A stretch of 64,000 nucleotides of DNA from Caenispirillum salinarum AK4 (lineage in GTDB: Bacteria > Pseudomonadota > Alphaproteobacteria > Rhodospirillales > Rhodospirillaceae). The first letter of the stretch is position 1; every line of letters begins with the position of its first letter. The position numbers and the translations under genes are program-made. The notes below the pieces were generated by a model. The model was not told the origin of the DNA. It ran no database searches and saw nothing but the letters and a program-made list of their open reading frames with translations. The DNA lies in the NCBI RefSeq assembly GCF_000315795.1, contig NZ_ANHY01000020.1, positions 1 to 64,000 of the forward strand, in the 5' to 3' direction. Shown here piece after piece: positions 17,099 through 25,105 of the stretch.

Positions 17099-18271
17099 TC
17101 AGAAGCGCGGCTGCAGCGTGATGCTCAGACGGTGGATCGCCGGGCCAAGGACGATGATGACCGTCATGTCCACCAGCCGCTGGGCGCGCGCTGTGGCGAT
17201 GATCTGGTCCTCGGCGGCCGTGCGGGCGGCGGCGGGCTTGAGCAGCGCGTCATAGACCGGGATGATGATGCTCGACCCGGTGATGCCGCCGTCGCGCTGC
17301 ACCACCCCCAGAATGCCGTTGGCCTTGCGGATGACGGCGGCCAGGCCGGCGCGGGTGATCCGGGCATCCCCGATCATGCCGATCAGGCCGGCCTTCAGGC
17401 GGAATTCGACGTCGTCGAGCAGCCGCACCGTGTCGATGTAGGTGGGCTGGGCGTCGTACATGGTGCCTTCGGCGAAGTGCAGGCCCTCGCCCACGATCAG
17501 CGCCGGGTCGATGACCGGAATGATGCCGTCCTGGCTCAGGGCCTTGATCTCGCCCGGCGAATACTGCCCGGCCAGCGGCATGGTGAAGCCCGTGACGCTC
17601 TTCAGCACGATGGAGGCCGCCACCGGCTGCCCGGCGATGGCCGAGGCCGCCGCCGCCGCCACCTGGGCGGTGTTGCCGGACGGGTCGACCGCGCCGCGCG
17701 CCGCCACCACGGCCATGCGCGAGCCCGACGTCTTGAGCGGAGCCGCAAGGCCGGTGACGGTTTCCGCGTAGGCATCGCTGCGGCCGATCGCCGGATCGAC
17801 GGCGGCGACGCCGATGCGCTTGTTGCCGGCGGCCGACTGGTTGTCGCAATGGGCCTTCAGGGCGGTGATCGGCGCCAGCGGATCGCCCTCCCCGCCCTGG
17901 ATCACGGCGTCCGCCACGGTGACGAAGGTGATGTCGTCGGCCGCCTCAAGCGCGCGAAAGGCCGCAGCCCAGTCGTTGTCACCGTCCAGCTTGACAGCAT
18001 AGACCTTGCTGGGCCGCGGGTCCTGCTGGAACACCGCCGCCAGCGCCCGGTACAACGGGGTTTCGGGGTTGGGCGCGCCGTCTCCGTCCACGCGGTTGAA
18101 GCGCGCCGTGGCGTCGGCCAGCGCGTCGATCACGACGGGGTCGTTCGCCGCCGCGCTTCCGGCTCCGTTGGTGCTGCCCACCACGGCCAGCACGCCGGGG
18201 GCACGCCGGGCCTCTGGCTGCAGGTCGCTGTCGTCGACGGAGACTTCGACGAACGGAAAGGCAATGGCCAT
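17099..18271 (-). CDS. contractile tail sheath protein
   Basis: A 390-residue protein with sheath-family features: N-terminal VEVSVDDSD and RAPGVLAVVGSTNGAG (attachment strand and turn typical of phage sheath N-termini), a middle domain with KVYAVKLDGDNDWAAAFRAL, and a C-terminal domain ending in the strand-rich MTVIIVLGPAIHRLSITLQP. The C-terminal arm of sheath proteins inserts into neighbours and drives contraction. At 390 residues it is close to P2 gpFI and shorter than most Afp/PVC sheaths; only one sheath gene is seen. The start at 18271 has GGGAG upstream. Confidence 0.85.
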   Translation of the reverse strand: MAIAFPFVEVSVDDSDLQPEARRAPGVLAVVGSTNGAGSAAANDPVVIDALADATARFNRVDGDGAPNPETPLYRALAAVFQQDPRPSKVYAVKLDGDNDWAAAFRALEAADDITFVTVADAVIQGGEGDPLAPITALKAHCDNQSAAGNKRIGVAAVDPAIGRSDAYAETVTGLAAPLKTSGSRMAVVAARGAVDPSGNTAQVAAAAASAIAGQPVAASIVLKSVTGFTMPLAGQYSPGEIKALSQDGIIPVIDPALIVGEGLHFAEGTMYDAQPTYIDTVRLLDDVEFRLKAGLIGMIGDARITRAGLAAVIRKANGILGVVQRDGGITGSSIIIPVYDALLKPAAARTAAEDQIIATARAQRLVDMTVIIVLGPAIHRLSITLQPRF

Positions 18272-18325
18272 GATCTTTCTCCCCCTGACAGCCGTCGCCG
18301 GCCCATGAAATAACCCGCCGGGCGT

Positions 18326-19309
18326 CTACCGTCCGACGGGTGCGAGTGCGATGCCCTGCCCCGCCAGCCAGGACGTGGCATGGGTGATGCGCGCCAGGCG
18401 GGCCGCCTCGGGAGCGGCGGCGTTTTCCCCGGCCGGCCAGGCTTCGTCGTCAAACCAGTCTTCGGGCACCAGCCACAGAACCACCGGACGCCCCTTCGGC
18501 AGGTCCTCGTCACCTTCGGGCGGCTCAACCCCCTGGACCTGCATCTGCTCCAGGACCGTATGGCTGGCACGCAGAAAATCTGAGAGCCGGAACCCCGCCT
18601 GCGTCGGGTCGCGAATCAGCACCGCCGCCGCCACCGGAAACCGCCGCGCCCGCGCGACGTCCGAGCCCGGAACCGGCGCGAACGACAGCGCGATCTGGTG
18701 CAGCGGCACCCCGTGGTCATGCGCCCGCGCCAGGGCCTGCGACAGGCTGTCGGCGAACATCTTGCGGACCCAACCGTCGATCACGGCCTCGGTCATGGCG
18801 TCGGGATCGATGGCGGCAGCACGCAGGCGCGCCAAGAGTGCCGCGCGGCGGGCCCGGTCAAGGGCCTGAGGATCGGCGGGCGGCGGATCGGGCAGATCGC
18901 TATCCAGGTCCGTAATGCGGACGGCCGGGCTCGTCCGCACCCCCACAACGGCACGCTCCCGCCGTGTGGAGGCCGTCACCGCCCCGCGCCAGAGAAGGTC
19001 CACATCCGGCCGGCCGGCGAGCGACGGGTCGTGGTCCTGCTCTCCGAAGCGGATGCTGTAGCCGCTCTGCTGGATTTCCGTGCGGGTCTCGGCGCGGAAG
19101 CGACCGTATTCCAGACTGTCGAAATGCGGCGTTGCCTGTGCACCAAGGGTGCCCATGGGGATGCGATAGGCCGCATGGACAACGGCGCGCACCGCGTCGG
19201 ACGACAGCACTGTCGCCCGTGCCTCTGGATCGGTGAACGCCAGAAGCGTCTTGTCCTCGAACTCCACGCCATCCCCCTTTTCAACCGCCCCGTTGGCGCC
19301 TCCCTTCAT
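18326..19309 (-). CDS. first gene of the injection operon, uncharacterised
   Basis: A 327-residue soluble protein, unrecognised. It has an acidic N-terminus with TLLAFTDPEARATVLSSD, a middle with REIQQSGY-type helices, Pro-rich PDPPPADPQALDRA and a C-terminal half with LWLVPEDWFDDEAW. It stands first in the operon 54 bases before the sheath gene, start ATG at 19309 preceded by GGAAAGG. In Afp-like clusters the first gene encodes a cap or tail-terminator, and a terminator is otherwise missing here, so this is a candidate. No motif supports it. Confidence 0.6.
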   Translation of the reverse strand: MKGGANGAVEKGDGVEFEDKTLLAFTDPEARATVLSSDAVRAVVHAAYRIPMGTLGAQATPHFDSLEYGRFRAETRTEIQQSGYSIRFGEQDHDPSLAGRPDVDLLWRGAVTASTRRERAVVGVRTSPAVRITDLDSDLPDPPPADPQALDRARRAALLARLRAAAIDPDAMTEAVIDGWVRKMFADSLSQALARAHDHGVPLHQIALSFAPVPGSDVARARRFPVAAAVLIRDPTQAGFRLSDFLRASHTVLEQMQVQGVEPPEGDEDLPKGRPVVLWLVPEDWFDDEAWPAGENAAAPEAARLARITHATSWLAGQGIALAPVGR

Positions 19310-19709
19310 CTACCTTTCCGGCTTTTTACACTTTTTTCAACCCTTGCGCGTTGAGCCCCTTATGATGGGAGGAAGGCGTTGAAACAGAAGGATTTGCCGG
19401 CGCGATGAGGATCGCCTGGAGACACGGAAGCCAGCGGCTGGGATGAATGTGGACCCCGAATCCAGGGAAATTGCCGCGAACAAGGGAGCAGTGACCGGAG
19501 GTCCGTCGGACAATCAGCGGCCCGGGCAGCCGGTCCATGACCGCCGCCAGTGACGCCGGCGGTCGCTGGAAAATCACCGGCAGCGGCGGCAGCAGCCGAT
19601 CCGCGACACGGCGACCGGCGTATGCCAGGATACCTGTGCGGAGTGGTCGGGATATATCACCGACGGCCGCCGGGGAGGCATCACAAAAACCACCAGGGGA
19701 GACCTCGCG
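19310..19709. other. 400-base spacer upstream of the injection operon
   Basis: No convincing gene was seen. An AT-richer pocket (19318-19345) with a run of T on the + strand lies just upstream of the first injection gene and probably holds its leftward promoter, but no clear -35/-10 pair could be fixed. Short open frames on both strands here lack ribosome binding sites and family character. Confidence 0.5.
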
Positions 19710-19808
19710 ATGCTGGGAATCGTCAAGCTGATGTTCGTCATGACCGCCTGTGCCGCGGCCTGTACGGCCGCCGGACTCCGGCCCTCCCGCGTCCGTACCG
19801 GGCGCTGA
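19710..19808 (+). CDS. possible 32-residue small membrane peptide
   Basis: A 32-codon frame starts at ATG 19710, preceded by AGGGGAG at a seven-base spacing, one of the better ribosome binding sites in the window. The peptide MLGIVKLMFVMTACAAACTA then ends in an Arg-rich tail. A hydrophobic core with positive end suits a single-helix membrane peptide or a lipoprotein-like signal. The stop touches the stop of the opposite acetyltransferase gene. It may be real or chance. Confidence 0.35.
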   Translation: MLGIVKLMFVMTACAAACTAAGLRPSRVRTGR

Positions 19809-20336
19809 TCACCCGACGGGTCTGGCCAGCAGGCGCACCCGCTTGGTGCCGCCGTAGGGCTCGATCTCGCCGACGCCCTGGAAGCCGAGCGCTTCGTGGA
19901 AGGCCATGGAGCCCGGGTTGGGCGGGCGCACGTTGACCTCGCAGGTCACACGCGGCGCGCCCGTCCGCCCGGCCTCGGCGAACACATGCTCGTACAGGGC
20001 CCGCGCCGCACCGGAGCGCCGCCGCGTCGGGTCCACCACGATGCGGTCGACGTAGAGGAAGCCCTCGTCGCCCATGTTGGCGCAGAACCACGCATAGTTT
20101 TCACTGGCGTAGCGCTTGCCCGGGACAAGGGCGAGGACGAAGCCGGCGACGCCGCCCTCGGCATCCACAGCCTTCACGGCCACCGTCGCCTCGTCAACGA
20201 TGGCGCGGAAGGCCGCCGCATCCAGGTCGTTGACGTGGGGCACGGCCGCGTTGTTGAGCCCCAGAAGGGCTTCGGTGTCCTCGGCCGTGATTGGCTGCAT
20301 GGCGAAGGTCGGCGCGGCGGCGGCGGTGGTGGTCAT
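19809..20336 (-). CDS. GNAT-family N-acetyltransferase
   Basis: A 175-residue GNAT fold protein. Features: the N-terminal beta-alpha part with TEALLGLNNAAVPHVND, the central GFLYVDRIVVDPTRRRSGAA, which is the acetyl-CoA binding loop region (V-D-P-x-x-R-R-x-G-x-A), and the C-terminal NPGSMAFHEALGFQ, the typical F-H-x-x-x-G-F segment. The substrate is unknown. The ATG at 20336 is preferred over a GTG ten codons upstream because the added residues have no GNAT character. It is 72 bases downstream of the exonuclease gene in the same orientation. Confidence 0.8.
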   Translation of the reverse strand: MTTTAAAAPTFAMQPITAEDTEALLGLNNAAVPHVNDLDAAAFRAIVDEATVAVKAVDAEGGVAGFVLALVPGKRYASENYAWFCANMGDEGFLYVDRIVVDPTRRRSGAARALYEHVFAEAGRTGAPRVTCEVNVRPPNPGSMAFHEALGFQGVGEIEPYGGTKRVRLLARPVG

Positions 20337-20408
20337 GGCGTCGTCTCGTGGTTCGGAACCGGGCACGGCCGTCCTACCGCCGCGGCCGCATTCCGATCAA
20401 GAGCCACT

Positions 20409-20969
20409 TCAGCGCAGGCAGCCGGCCAGCCGCATCCATACATGCGCGGCGTCCACCGCATCGCCCTCGGCGGAGTGGCGGCGGCCCTGCGGCTCCAGCC
20501 CTTCGCGCTTCAGCGCATCCTCCAGCGACACGCGCGCGCCGCAGCCGCGCAGGGTCGCGTATAGCTGCGCCATGTCGAAAAAGCCCGGCGAGAACGGATG
20601 CGCCTCGGCATCGCCGCGCTCCACCGCCTCGTCCAGCAGAATGCGGTCGGCGCCCCAGGCGTACCAGGCCTTGCGGGCGGGGCCCCAATCCTTCTTCAGC
20701 GTGCCGAACACCTCCGCCAGCGGTCGCCCGTGGCGCTTGACGGCGTCCTGGGTCACGCCCGTCAGATCGGCGCAGAACTCCGACACCGCGGAGTGGCGCG
20801 GGCGGACGAGATAGCGGCCGCTGCGGGTGACGGTCAGGGCTTCGGCGTCCACCTCGGCCAGGCCGATCTCGATGATCTCGCTCTGCTCGCCGGGGGGCGG
20901 CATGCCCTCCCAGCAGGTCAGCTCCAGGTCGACGAACAGCAGGCGGTCCAGGCGCAGAGAGGTTTTCAT
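20409..20969 (-). CDS. DEDDh-type 3'-5' exonuclease
   Basis: A 186-residue exonuclease of the ERI-1/RNase T-like DEDDh type. Motif I is FVDLELTCWEG (D-x-E), motif II is the CADLTG region, and motif III is RRHSAEGDAVDAAHVW with the H-x4-D pair. All catalytic acids are visible. Such enzymes trim RNA or DNA 3' ends. The ATG at 20969 puts motif I at residue 12 or so, the usual place; AGGG precedes it. It is divergent from gpmA, so the 95-base gap should carry both promoters. Confidence 0.8.
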   Translation of the reverse strand: MKTSLRLDRLLFVDLELTCWEGMPPPGEQSEIIEIGLAEVDAEALTVTRSGRYLVRPRHSAVSEFCADLTGVTQDAVKRHGRPLAEVFGTLKKDWGPARKAWYAWGADRILLDEAVERGDAEAHPFSPGFFDMAQLYATLRGCGARVSLEDALKREGLEPQGRRHSAEGDAVDAAHVWMRLAGCLR

Positions 20970-21064
20970 GACCCTACCATAGCCCGCCGGCGGCACCGGG
21001 ACCAGAGGCCGCCCTCGCGCGTTGGTGGCGCAAAGTGCGACCGTTGACGACGAAGGAGCATCGC

Positions 21065-21793
21065 ATGCCCCGCCTGATCCTGCTGCGCCACGGCGAAAGC
21101 GTCTGGAACAAGAAAAACCTGTTCACCGGCTGGACGGACGTCGACCTGACCGAAGACGGCCGCAAGCAGGGATGGGCCGCCGGCGAGGCCCTGGCGGCGG
21201 AGGACATCCGGCCGACGGTGTGCTTCACCTCGGTCCTGACGCGCGCCATCCGCACCCTGTGGCTGACGCTGGACGCCATGAACCGCATGTGGCTTCCGGT
21301 CACCCGCGACTGGCGCCTGAATGAACGCCACTACGGCGCCCTGCAGGGTCTGAACAAGGACGAAAAGGCGAAGGAGGTCGGCGAGGAGCAGGTGCACATC
21401 TGGCGCCGCTCCTACGACGTGCCGCCACCGGAACTGCACCCCGACGACGAGCGCGCGCCGCACCACGAGGAGCGCTACAAGGCCGTGCCGCAGAACAGCC
21501 TGCCGCTGACGGAGTGCCTGAAGGACACGGTGGACCGTTGCATGCCCTTCTGGCACGGCCCCATCGCCAGCGCGCTGAAGGGCGGCGAGACGGTGCTGAT
21601 CTCCGCCCACGGCAATTCCTTACGCGGCATCGCCATGGAACTGGACAGCGTGCCGCCCGACGTCATCCCGCACGTGGAGTTTCCCTATGCGGTGCCTCTG
21701 GTCTACGAACTGGACGAGGACCTGAAGCCGGTGGAGAGCCGCTATGTCGGCGGTTCGCACAAGACGCCGGCGCAGGTGAAGGCGGAGGCGTGA
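21065..21793 (+). CDS. gpmA: 2,3-bisphosphoglycerate-dependent phosphoglycerate mutase
   Basis: A 242-residue dPGM. The phosphohistidine motif LILLRHGESVWN is at residues 4-15; the second catalytic His is in the ISAHGNSLRG motif near residue 182; the LTRAIRTLWL and RDWRLNERHYGALQGLNK segments are typical of the family. It interconverts 3- and 2-phosphoglycerate in glycolysis and gluconeogenesis. The ATG at 21065 has AAGGAG upstream; a 10-codon longer frame lacks support. A stem-loop follows at 21824. Confidence 0.93.
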   Translation: MPRLILLRHGESVWNKKNLFTGWTDVDLTEDGRKQGWAAGEALAAEDIRPTVCFTSVLTRAIRTLWLTLDAMNRMWLPVTRDWRLNERHYGALQGLNKDEKAKEVGEEQVHIWRRSYDVPPPELHPDDERAPHHEERYKAVPQNSLPLTECLKDTVDRCMPFWHGPIASALKGGETVLISAHGNSLRGIAMELDSVPPDVIPHVEFPYAVPLVYELDEDLKPVESRYVGGSHKTPAQVKAEA

Positions 21794-21823
21794 TCCGCCG
21801 CCCCGGCCCGGCCCCGAAACGGC

Positions 21824-21857
21824 GAAGGCCGCCGACCCGGTCAGGTCGGCGGCCTTC
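21824..21857. terminator. stem-loop between gpmA and tRNA-Phe
   Basis: Two perfect 14-base arms (GAAGGCCGCCGACC and its complement) around a six-base loop. There is no U-run on either side, so it may be a bidirectional or processing hairpin. It separates convergent gpmA and tRNA-Phe. Confidence 0.6.
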
Positions 21858-21861
21858 AGAG

Positions 21862-21937
21862 TGGTGCCCGGGGACAGATTCGAACTGCCGACACGGGGAT
21901 TTTCAATCCCCTGCTCTACCAACTGAGCTACCCGGGC
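21862..21937 (-). tRNA. tRNA-Phe (GAA)
   Basis: A 76-base cloverleaf on the complement. The acceptor stem GCCCGGG pairs with CCCGGGC before A and an encoded CCA. D-arm TAGCTCAGTTGGTAGAGCA, anticodon loop TTGAAAA with anticodon GAA, and TΨC arm with GTTCGAATC are all present. Confidence 0.95.
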
Positions 21938-22063
21938 GCCGGGCCTTCGGGGCGGTGCGTGCCCCGTCGTGAGGCCGGCTTTATACGGAACCTCCGCAGC
22001 CTTGTCCAGCACAAAAATGCAAAAATTCGACAAGGGGTTAGACAGCGCCGGCCGGCCGGCGCG

Positions 22064-22264
22064 TCAGCGCTCGCCGTCCTCGGGCGTCCAGCCCTCCGGC
22101 GCCGGTTCTTCGGTGGGCACGCGGTAGGTTTCGCCCAGCCAGCGGCCCAGGTCCACGTCGGCGCAGCGCTTGGAGCAGAAGGGGCGATAGCGCGCCGCCG
22201 TCGGCTTGCCGCAGGTGGGGCATTTGGCGGTGCTGACGCGGGCAGGTTCGGGCTTGGCGGTCAC
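22064..22264 (-). CDS. yacG: DNA gyrase inhibitor YacG, zinc-binding
   Basis: A 66-residue protein with the four-cysteine zinc motif CPTCGKP then RPFCSKRCADVDLGRWL, followed by the Glu/Asp-rich tail of YacG. In E. coli YacG binds GyrB and inhibits gyrase. It lies 20 bases after the RNase G-like gene in the usual alphaproteobacterial order. The start is uncertain: GTG at 22264 has AAGGA at proper spacing; a TTG two codons upstream is too close to it. Confidence 0.85.
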   Translation of the reverse strand: MTAKPEPARVSTAKCPTCGKPTAARYRPFCSKRCADVDLGRWLGETYRVPTEEPAPEGWTPEDGER

Positions 22265-22284
22265 GGGCAAGGGTCCTTGAACAA

Positions 22285-23640
22285 TCAGGAAAACACGGTC
22301 TCGACACGGTCGCGGGCAAGATCATCCCGCGCCCGCAGGGTCAACGGCCGGTACAGGCGCGCTTCCGCCTCGGCCAGCGCGGCGCGGAGCGGGCCGCGCA
22401 GGGCCTCGATCACCTGGGGCGCGGCCTCCAGCACAGGCGCACCACCGGGAAGAGCCTCGGCCTCCCGCAGCACCCGGCGCAGGGCGGCCAGGGCCACCGT
22501 CTCCGCCGAGAGCCGGCCGTCGGCGTCGCACAAGAGGTCCGCCAGCGGCGGTGCAGCGCGGCGGCGGGACAGTTCCACCAGCCCCAGCGGCGAGACGCCC
22601 GCGACATAGGGCGCCGCCGGATCGTCCTCAAGCGCCTGCTTCAACAGCGCGATCAGGTCCCGGCGGCGAGGGTCGCGGCGGTCGGGGATGAAATCCACCA
22701 CCACGTGCCCCGCCAGCCCGCGCACCTCCAACTGCCGCGCAAGCACGGCCACCGCCTCGGCGTTGGCGGCGGACGGCGCGGCCGGGCCGGCGTCCACGTC
22801 CACGGCCACCAGCGCCGCGGTCGGCTCGATGACCAGCGCCCCGCCGCAAGGCAGCGGCACGCGGGGCGAGAGGGCCGCCTCCACCTGCTCGTCGGCGCCC
22901 TCGCGCAGGAACAGGTCGGGGCGCGCGGCCTCCATGATGTCCGACAGGGCGGGATGACGGCGGCGGGCCTGGGCGGGAACGGTGGCGCCCTCGAACACGA
23001 TGGCGTCCGGCTCCGGCCAGCGGGCCAGCGCCTCGGCCAGCAGGTCGGGCGGCGGAGAGAGGCGGCGCGGCACCGGCCCCGCGGTCGCCCGCGCCTTGTC
23101 GATCAGCGTCCACTCCGCCCGCAGGCGCGCCAGGTCGGCTCCCAGGGCCTCCGGCGCGGCATCGGCGGCAGCGGTGCGGGCGACGAGCCCCTCGCCCTTC
23201 TCCGCCAGCCCGCGCAGCAGTGCCGTCAGCGCCTTGGCCCGGTCCTTCGCCAGCTTGCCCGAGGCCGCGACGCCCGGCCGCAAGGGGCCGTAGGCGAGCA
23301 GCGGCGTGGAGAACGACACATCGGCCGTCAGCCGGGCGCCCTTCCCCCGCCGGGCGGCATGGCGCACCTGCACCACCACCGCCGCCCCCTCGGCCGGCAG
23401 CCCGCCCAGGACGCGCGCGTCGGGGGCATTCAGGAACGCCGCATCCGGCTCGCCGATGTCGACGAAGGCCGCCGATCCGTCCGGCAGCCGTCCGGTGACG
23501 CGGCCGAGGTGCACGCTTCCCGCCTCCGCGCGGTGGGCGCGGTGCAGGAACAGCGCCACCAGCCTGCCGCCGTCGTCCAGGATGGCGGCGCGGGATTCGC
23601 CCGGACCGTCGGAGACGAGAATGCTGCCGCCGCGCGGCAT
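22285..23640 (-). CDS. rng: ribonuclease E/G-family endonuclease
   Basis: A 451-residue RNase E/G-like protein. It has a short N-terminal S1-like part (GSVHLGRVTGRLPDGSAAFV), then the RNase-H-like and DNase-like regions with VAVDVDAGPA and HVVVDFIPD, which hold the two catalytic aspartates. The zinc-link CPxC of classic RNase E/G is not obvious, and the protein is short and rich in Ala, so it belongs to the compact RNase G-like group. It cleaves single-stranded A/U-rich RNA in processing and decay. The gene starts four bases after the maf stop. Confidence 0.85.
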   Translation of the reverse strand: MPRGGSILVSDGPGESRAAILDDGGRLVALFLHRAHRAEAGSVHLGRVTGRLPDGSAAFVDIGEPDAAFLNAPDARVLGGLPAEGAAVVVQVRHAARRGKGARLTADVSFSTPLLAYGPLRPGVAASGKLAKDRAKALTALLRGLAEKGEGLVARTAAADAAPEALGADLARLRAEWTLIDKARATAGPVPRRLSPPPDLLAEALARWPEPDAIVFEGATVPAQARRRHPALSDIMEAARPDLFLREGADEQVEAALSPRVPLPCGGALVIEPTAALVAVDVDAGPAAPSAANAEAVAVLARQLEVRGLAGHVVVDFIPDRRDPRRRDLIALLKQALEDDPAAPYVAGVSPLGLVELSRRRAAPPLADLLCDADGRLSAETVALAALRRVLREAEALPGGAPVLEAAPQVIEALRGPLRAALAEAEARLYRPLTLRARDDLARDRVETVFS

Positions 23641-23644
23641 GGCC

Positions 23645-24241
23645 TCAGGCCTCGGGCCGGATGTGGACGGACGCCAGCAGGTTGGCGGTCTCCAGCAGCG
23701 GCAGGCCGACCACGTTGGGATAGCTGCCGATGATCTGCTGGATGAACAGCCCGCCCAGCCCCTGGATGGCGTAGCCGCCGGCCTTGCCGTGCCACTCGCC
23801 GGAGCGCAGGTACATGGTCATCTCGCGCGTATCCAGGCGCTTGAAGGTGACCGCCGTGGTGACCAGCCGGTGGTGTTCCCGCCCGTCCGGCCCGATGAGC
23901 GTCACCCCGCCGTGGACCTTGTGGCGGCGGCCCGACAGAAGCTCCAGGCAGGCGCGCGCCGTCGCCTCGTCCTCCGCCTTGGGCAGGATGCGGCGGCCGG
24001 CGGCGACCACCGTGTCGGCGGCCAGCACGGCGCAGCCGGGGTGCCGGGCGGCCACCACGCGCGCCTTTTCGGCGGCCAGGCGCGCGGCGTGGTCGCGGGG
24101 AAGCTCGTCGCGCAGGGGGCTTTCGTCCATGTCGGCCGGGTCGACCGCATCGGGCGTGATGTGGATTTGTTTCAGCAGGTCGAGACGGCGCGGCGAGGCC
24201 GACGCGAGAACCAGGCGCGGGCGCGCCGTGTCGTCGCTCAT
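23645..24241 (-). CDS. maf: Maf-like nucleotide pyrophosphatase
   Basis: A 198-residue Maf protein. It opens LVLASASPRRLDLL, the hallmark substrate-binding motif, followed by VLAADTVVAAGRRILPK, with the catalytic Asp and Lys, and LLSGRRHKVHGGV and FRKxD-like regions. Maf enzymes hydrolyse non-canonical or modified nucleoside triphosphates to monophosphates. The gene is 36 bases after infA and four before the RNase gene, matching the conserved alphaproteobacterial order. Confidence 0.9.
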   Translation of the reverse strand: MSDDTARPRLVLASASPRRLDLLKQIHITPDAVDPADMDESPLRDELPRDHAARLAAEKARVVAARHPGCAVLAADTVVAAGRRILPKAEDEATARACLELLSGRRHKVHGGVTLIGPDGREHHRLVTTAVTFKRLDTREMTMYLRSGEWHGKAGGYAIQGLGGLFIQQIIGSYPNVVGLPLLETANLLASVHIRPEA

Positions 24242-24277
24242 GAAAACTCCTTGGCGCCGTCCCCGGCTCGGGACGGC

Positions 24278-24496
24278 TTACTTGAAGCGGAAGGTGATGC
24301 GACCCTTGGTCAGGTCGTAGGGGGTCATTTCCACCGTCACCGCATCGCCCGCAAGCACGCGGATGCGGTGCTTGCGCATCTTGCCGGAGGTGTGGGCGAG
24401 GATTTCGTGCCCGTTCTCCAGCTGGACGCGGAACATGGCGTTGGGCAGCAGTTCCACCACCTTGCCCTGGAACTCGATCAGATCTTCCTTGGCCAT
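24278..24496 (-). CDS. infA: translation initiation factor IF-1
   Basis: A 72-residue OB-fold protein, full length for IF-1. The sequence [20 protein letters not shown] through [19 protein letters not shown] and the ending GRITFRFK is typical. IF-1 occupies the A site of the 30S subunit in initiation. Start ATG at 24496 preceded by GAAAAG. A 149-base gap to the phosphatase gene upstream may hold its own promoter. Confidence 0.95.
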   Translation of the reverse strand: MAKEDLIEFQGKVVELLPNAMFRVQLENGHEILAHTSGKMRKHRIRVLAGDAVTVEMTPYDLTKGRITFRFK

Positions 24497-24645
24497 CTTT
24501 TCCTTACCCGGCCCGCCGACTGTTCCCGTGACCGTTTGTCGGTCAGTGCGCCAAACAAATGCGGTGACACTGGCGCGAGGTCAAGTGTTTTCAGGAAGAT
24601 GGAGACTTTCGGACAATGCGCACACTGCCATTGGACATGGCGGGC

Positions 24646-25092
24646 TCAGCCGGCCGGCAGGCGCACCGGGGGGAAGGTGTCCAGGATGCGCCGCGTCAGC
24701 TCGTCGCGGACCTGGCGATAGGCATCCAGCCGCATCTCCCGCGTGCCCTCCACGATGGCCGGGTCGAAGGTGTTCCAGAACAGCACGTCGCACGCCATGG
24801 TGCGCGTCATCTCGACCGCCGAGTGCTGGGCCTCGGGCGACAGCGAGACGATGACGTCGAAACTGCCGTCCTCCAGTTCCTCGAAGGTTTTCGGCCTGTG
24901 GCCGGAGACGTCGATGCCGACCTCGTCCATGACGGCGATGACGAAGGGGTCAAGCTCGCCCTTGCGCACGCCCACCGAGTCGACGAACACGCGGGTGCCG
25001 TGGTGCCGCTTCATGATGCCTTCCGCCATGGGGGAGCGAATGGCATTCATGGTGCAGGCGAAGAGAACGGCTTGCGGCAGGCTCTCCGACAC
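24646..25092 (-). CDS. low-molecular-weight phosphotyrosine phosphatase-like protein
   Basis: A 148-residue protein with the LMW-PTP loop near the N-terminus: CTMNAIRSPMAEG (C-x5-R-S). Helix-strand parts with VSLSPEAQHSAVEMTR and the acidic region follow, fitting the fold that also includes arsenate reductase. It should dephosphorylate a protein tyrosine or act on arsenate; context says nothing specific. Start is a GTG at 25092 preceded by a GAGGGG run. It is conserved between UPF0262 and infA in alphaproteobacteria. No ars genes are near, so phosphatase is preferred. Confidence 0.8.
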   Translation of the reverse strand: MSESLPQAVLFACTMNAIRSPMAEGIMKRHHGTRVFVDSVGVRKGELDPFVIAVMDEVGIDVSGHRPKTFEELEDGSFDVIVSLSPEAQHSAVEMTRTMACDVLFWNTFDPAIVEGTREMRLDAYRQVRDELTRRILDTFPPVRLPAG

Positions 25093-25105
25093 GGCGCCCT
25101 GCCCC

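Noticed and set aside
1697..19300. Long open frames on the + strand opposite the injection operon, up to 900 codons
   Set aside because: They are Arg/Ala/Pro/Gly-rich with no ribosome binding sites or known domains, and they mirror the codon bias of real genes on the other strand.
1727..19309. A full prophage
   Set aside because: No capsid, portal, terminase, integrase, lysis or attachment sites were seen; the genes stop at chromosomal housekeeping genes.
19326..19577. Leftward 83-codon frame upstream of the injection operon
   Set aside because: No ribosome binding site, no domain and it overlaps the likely promoter.
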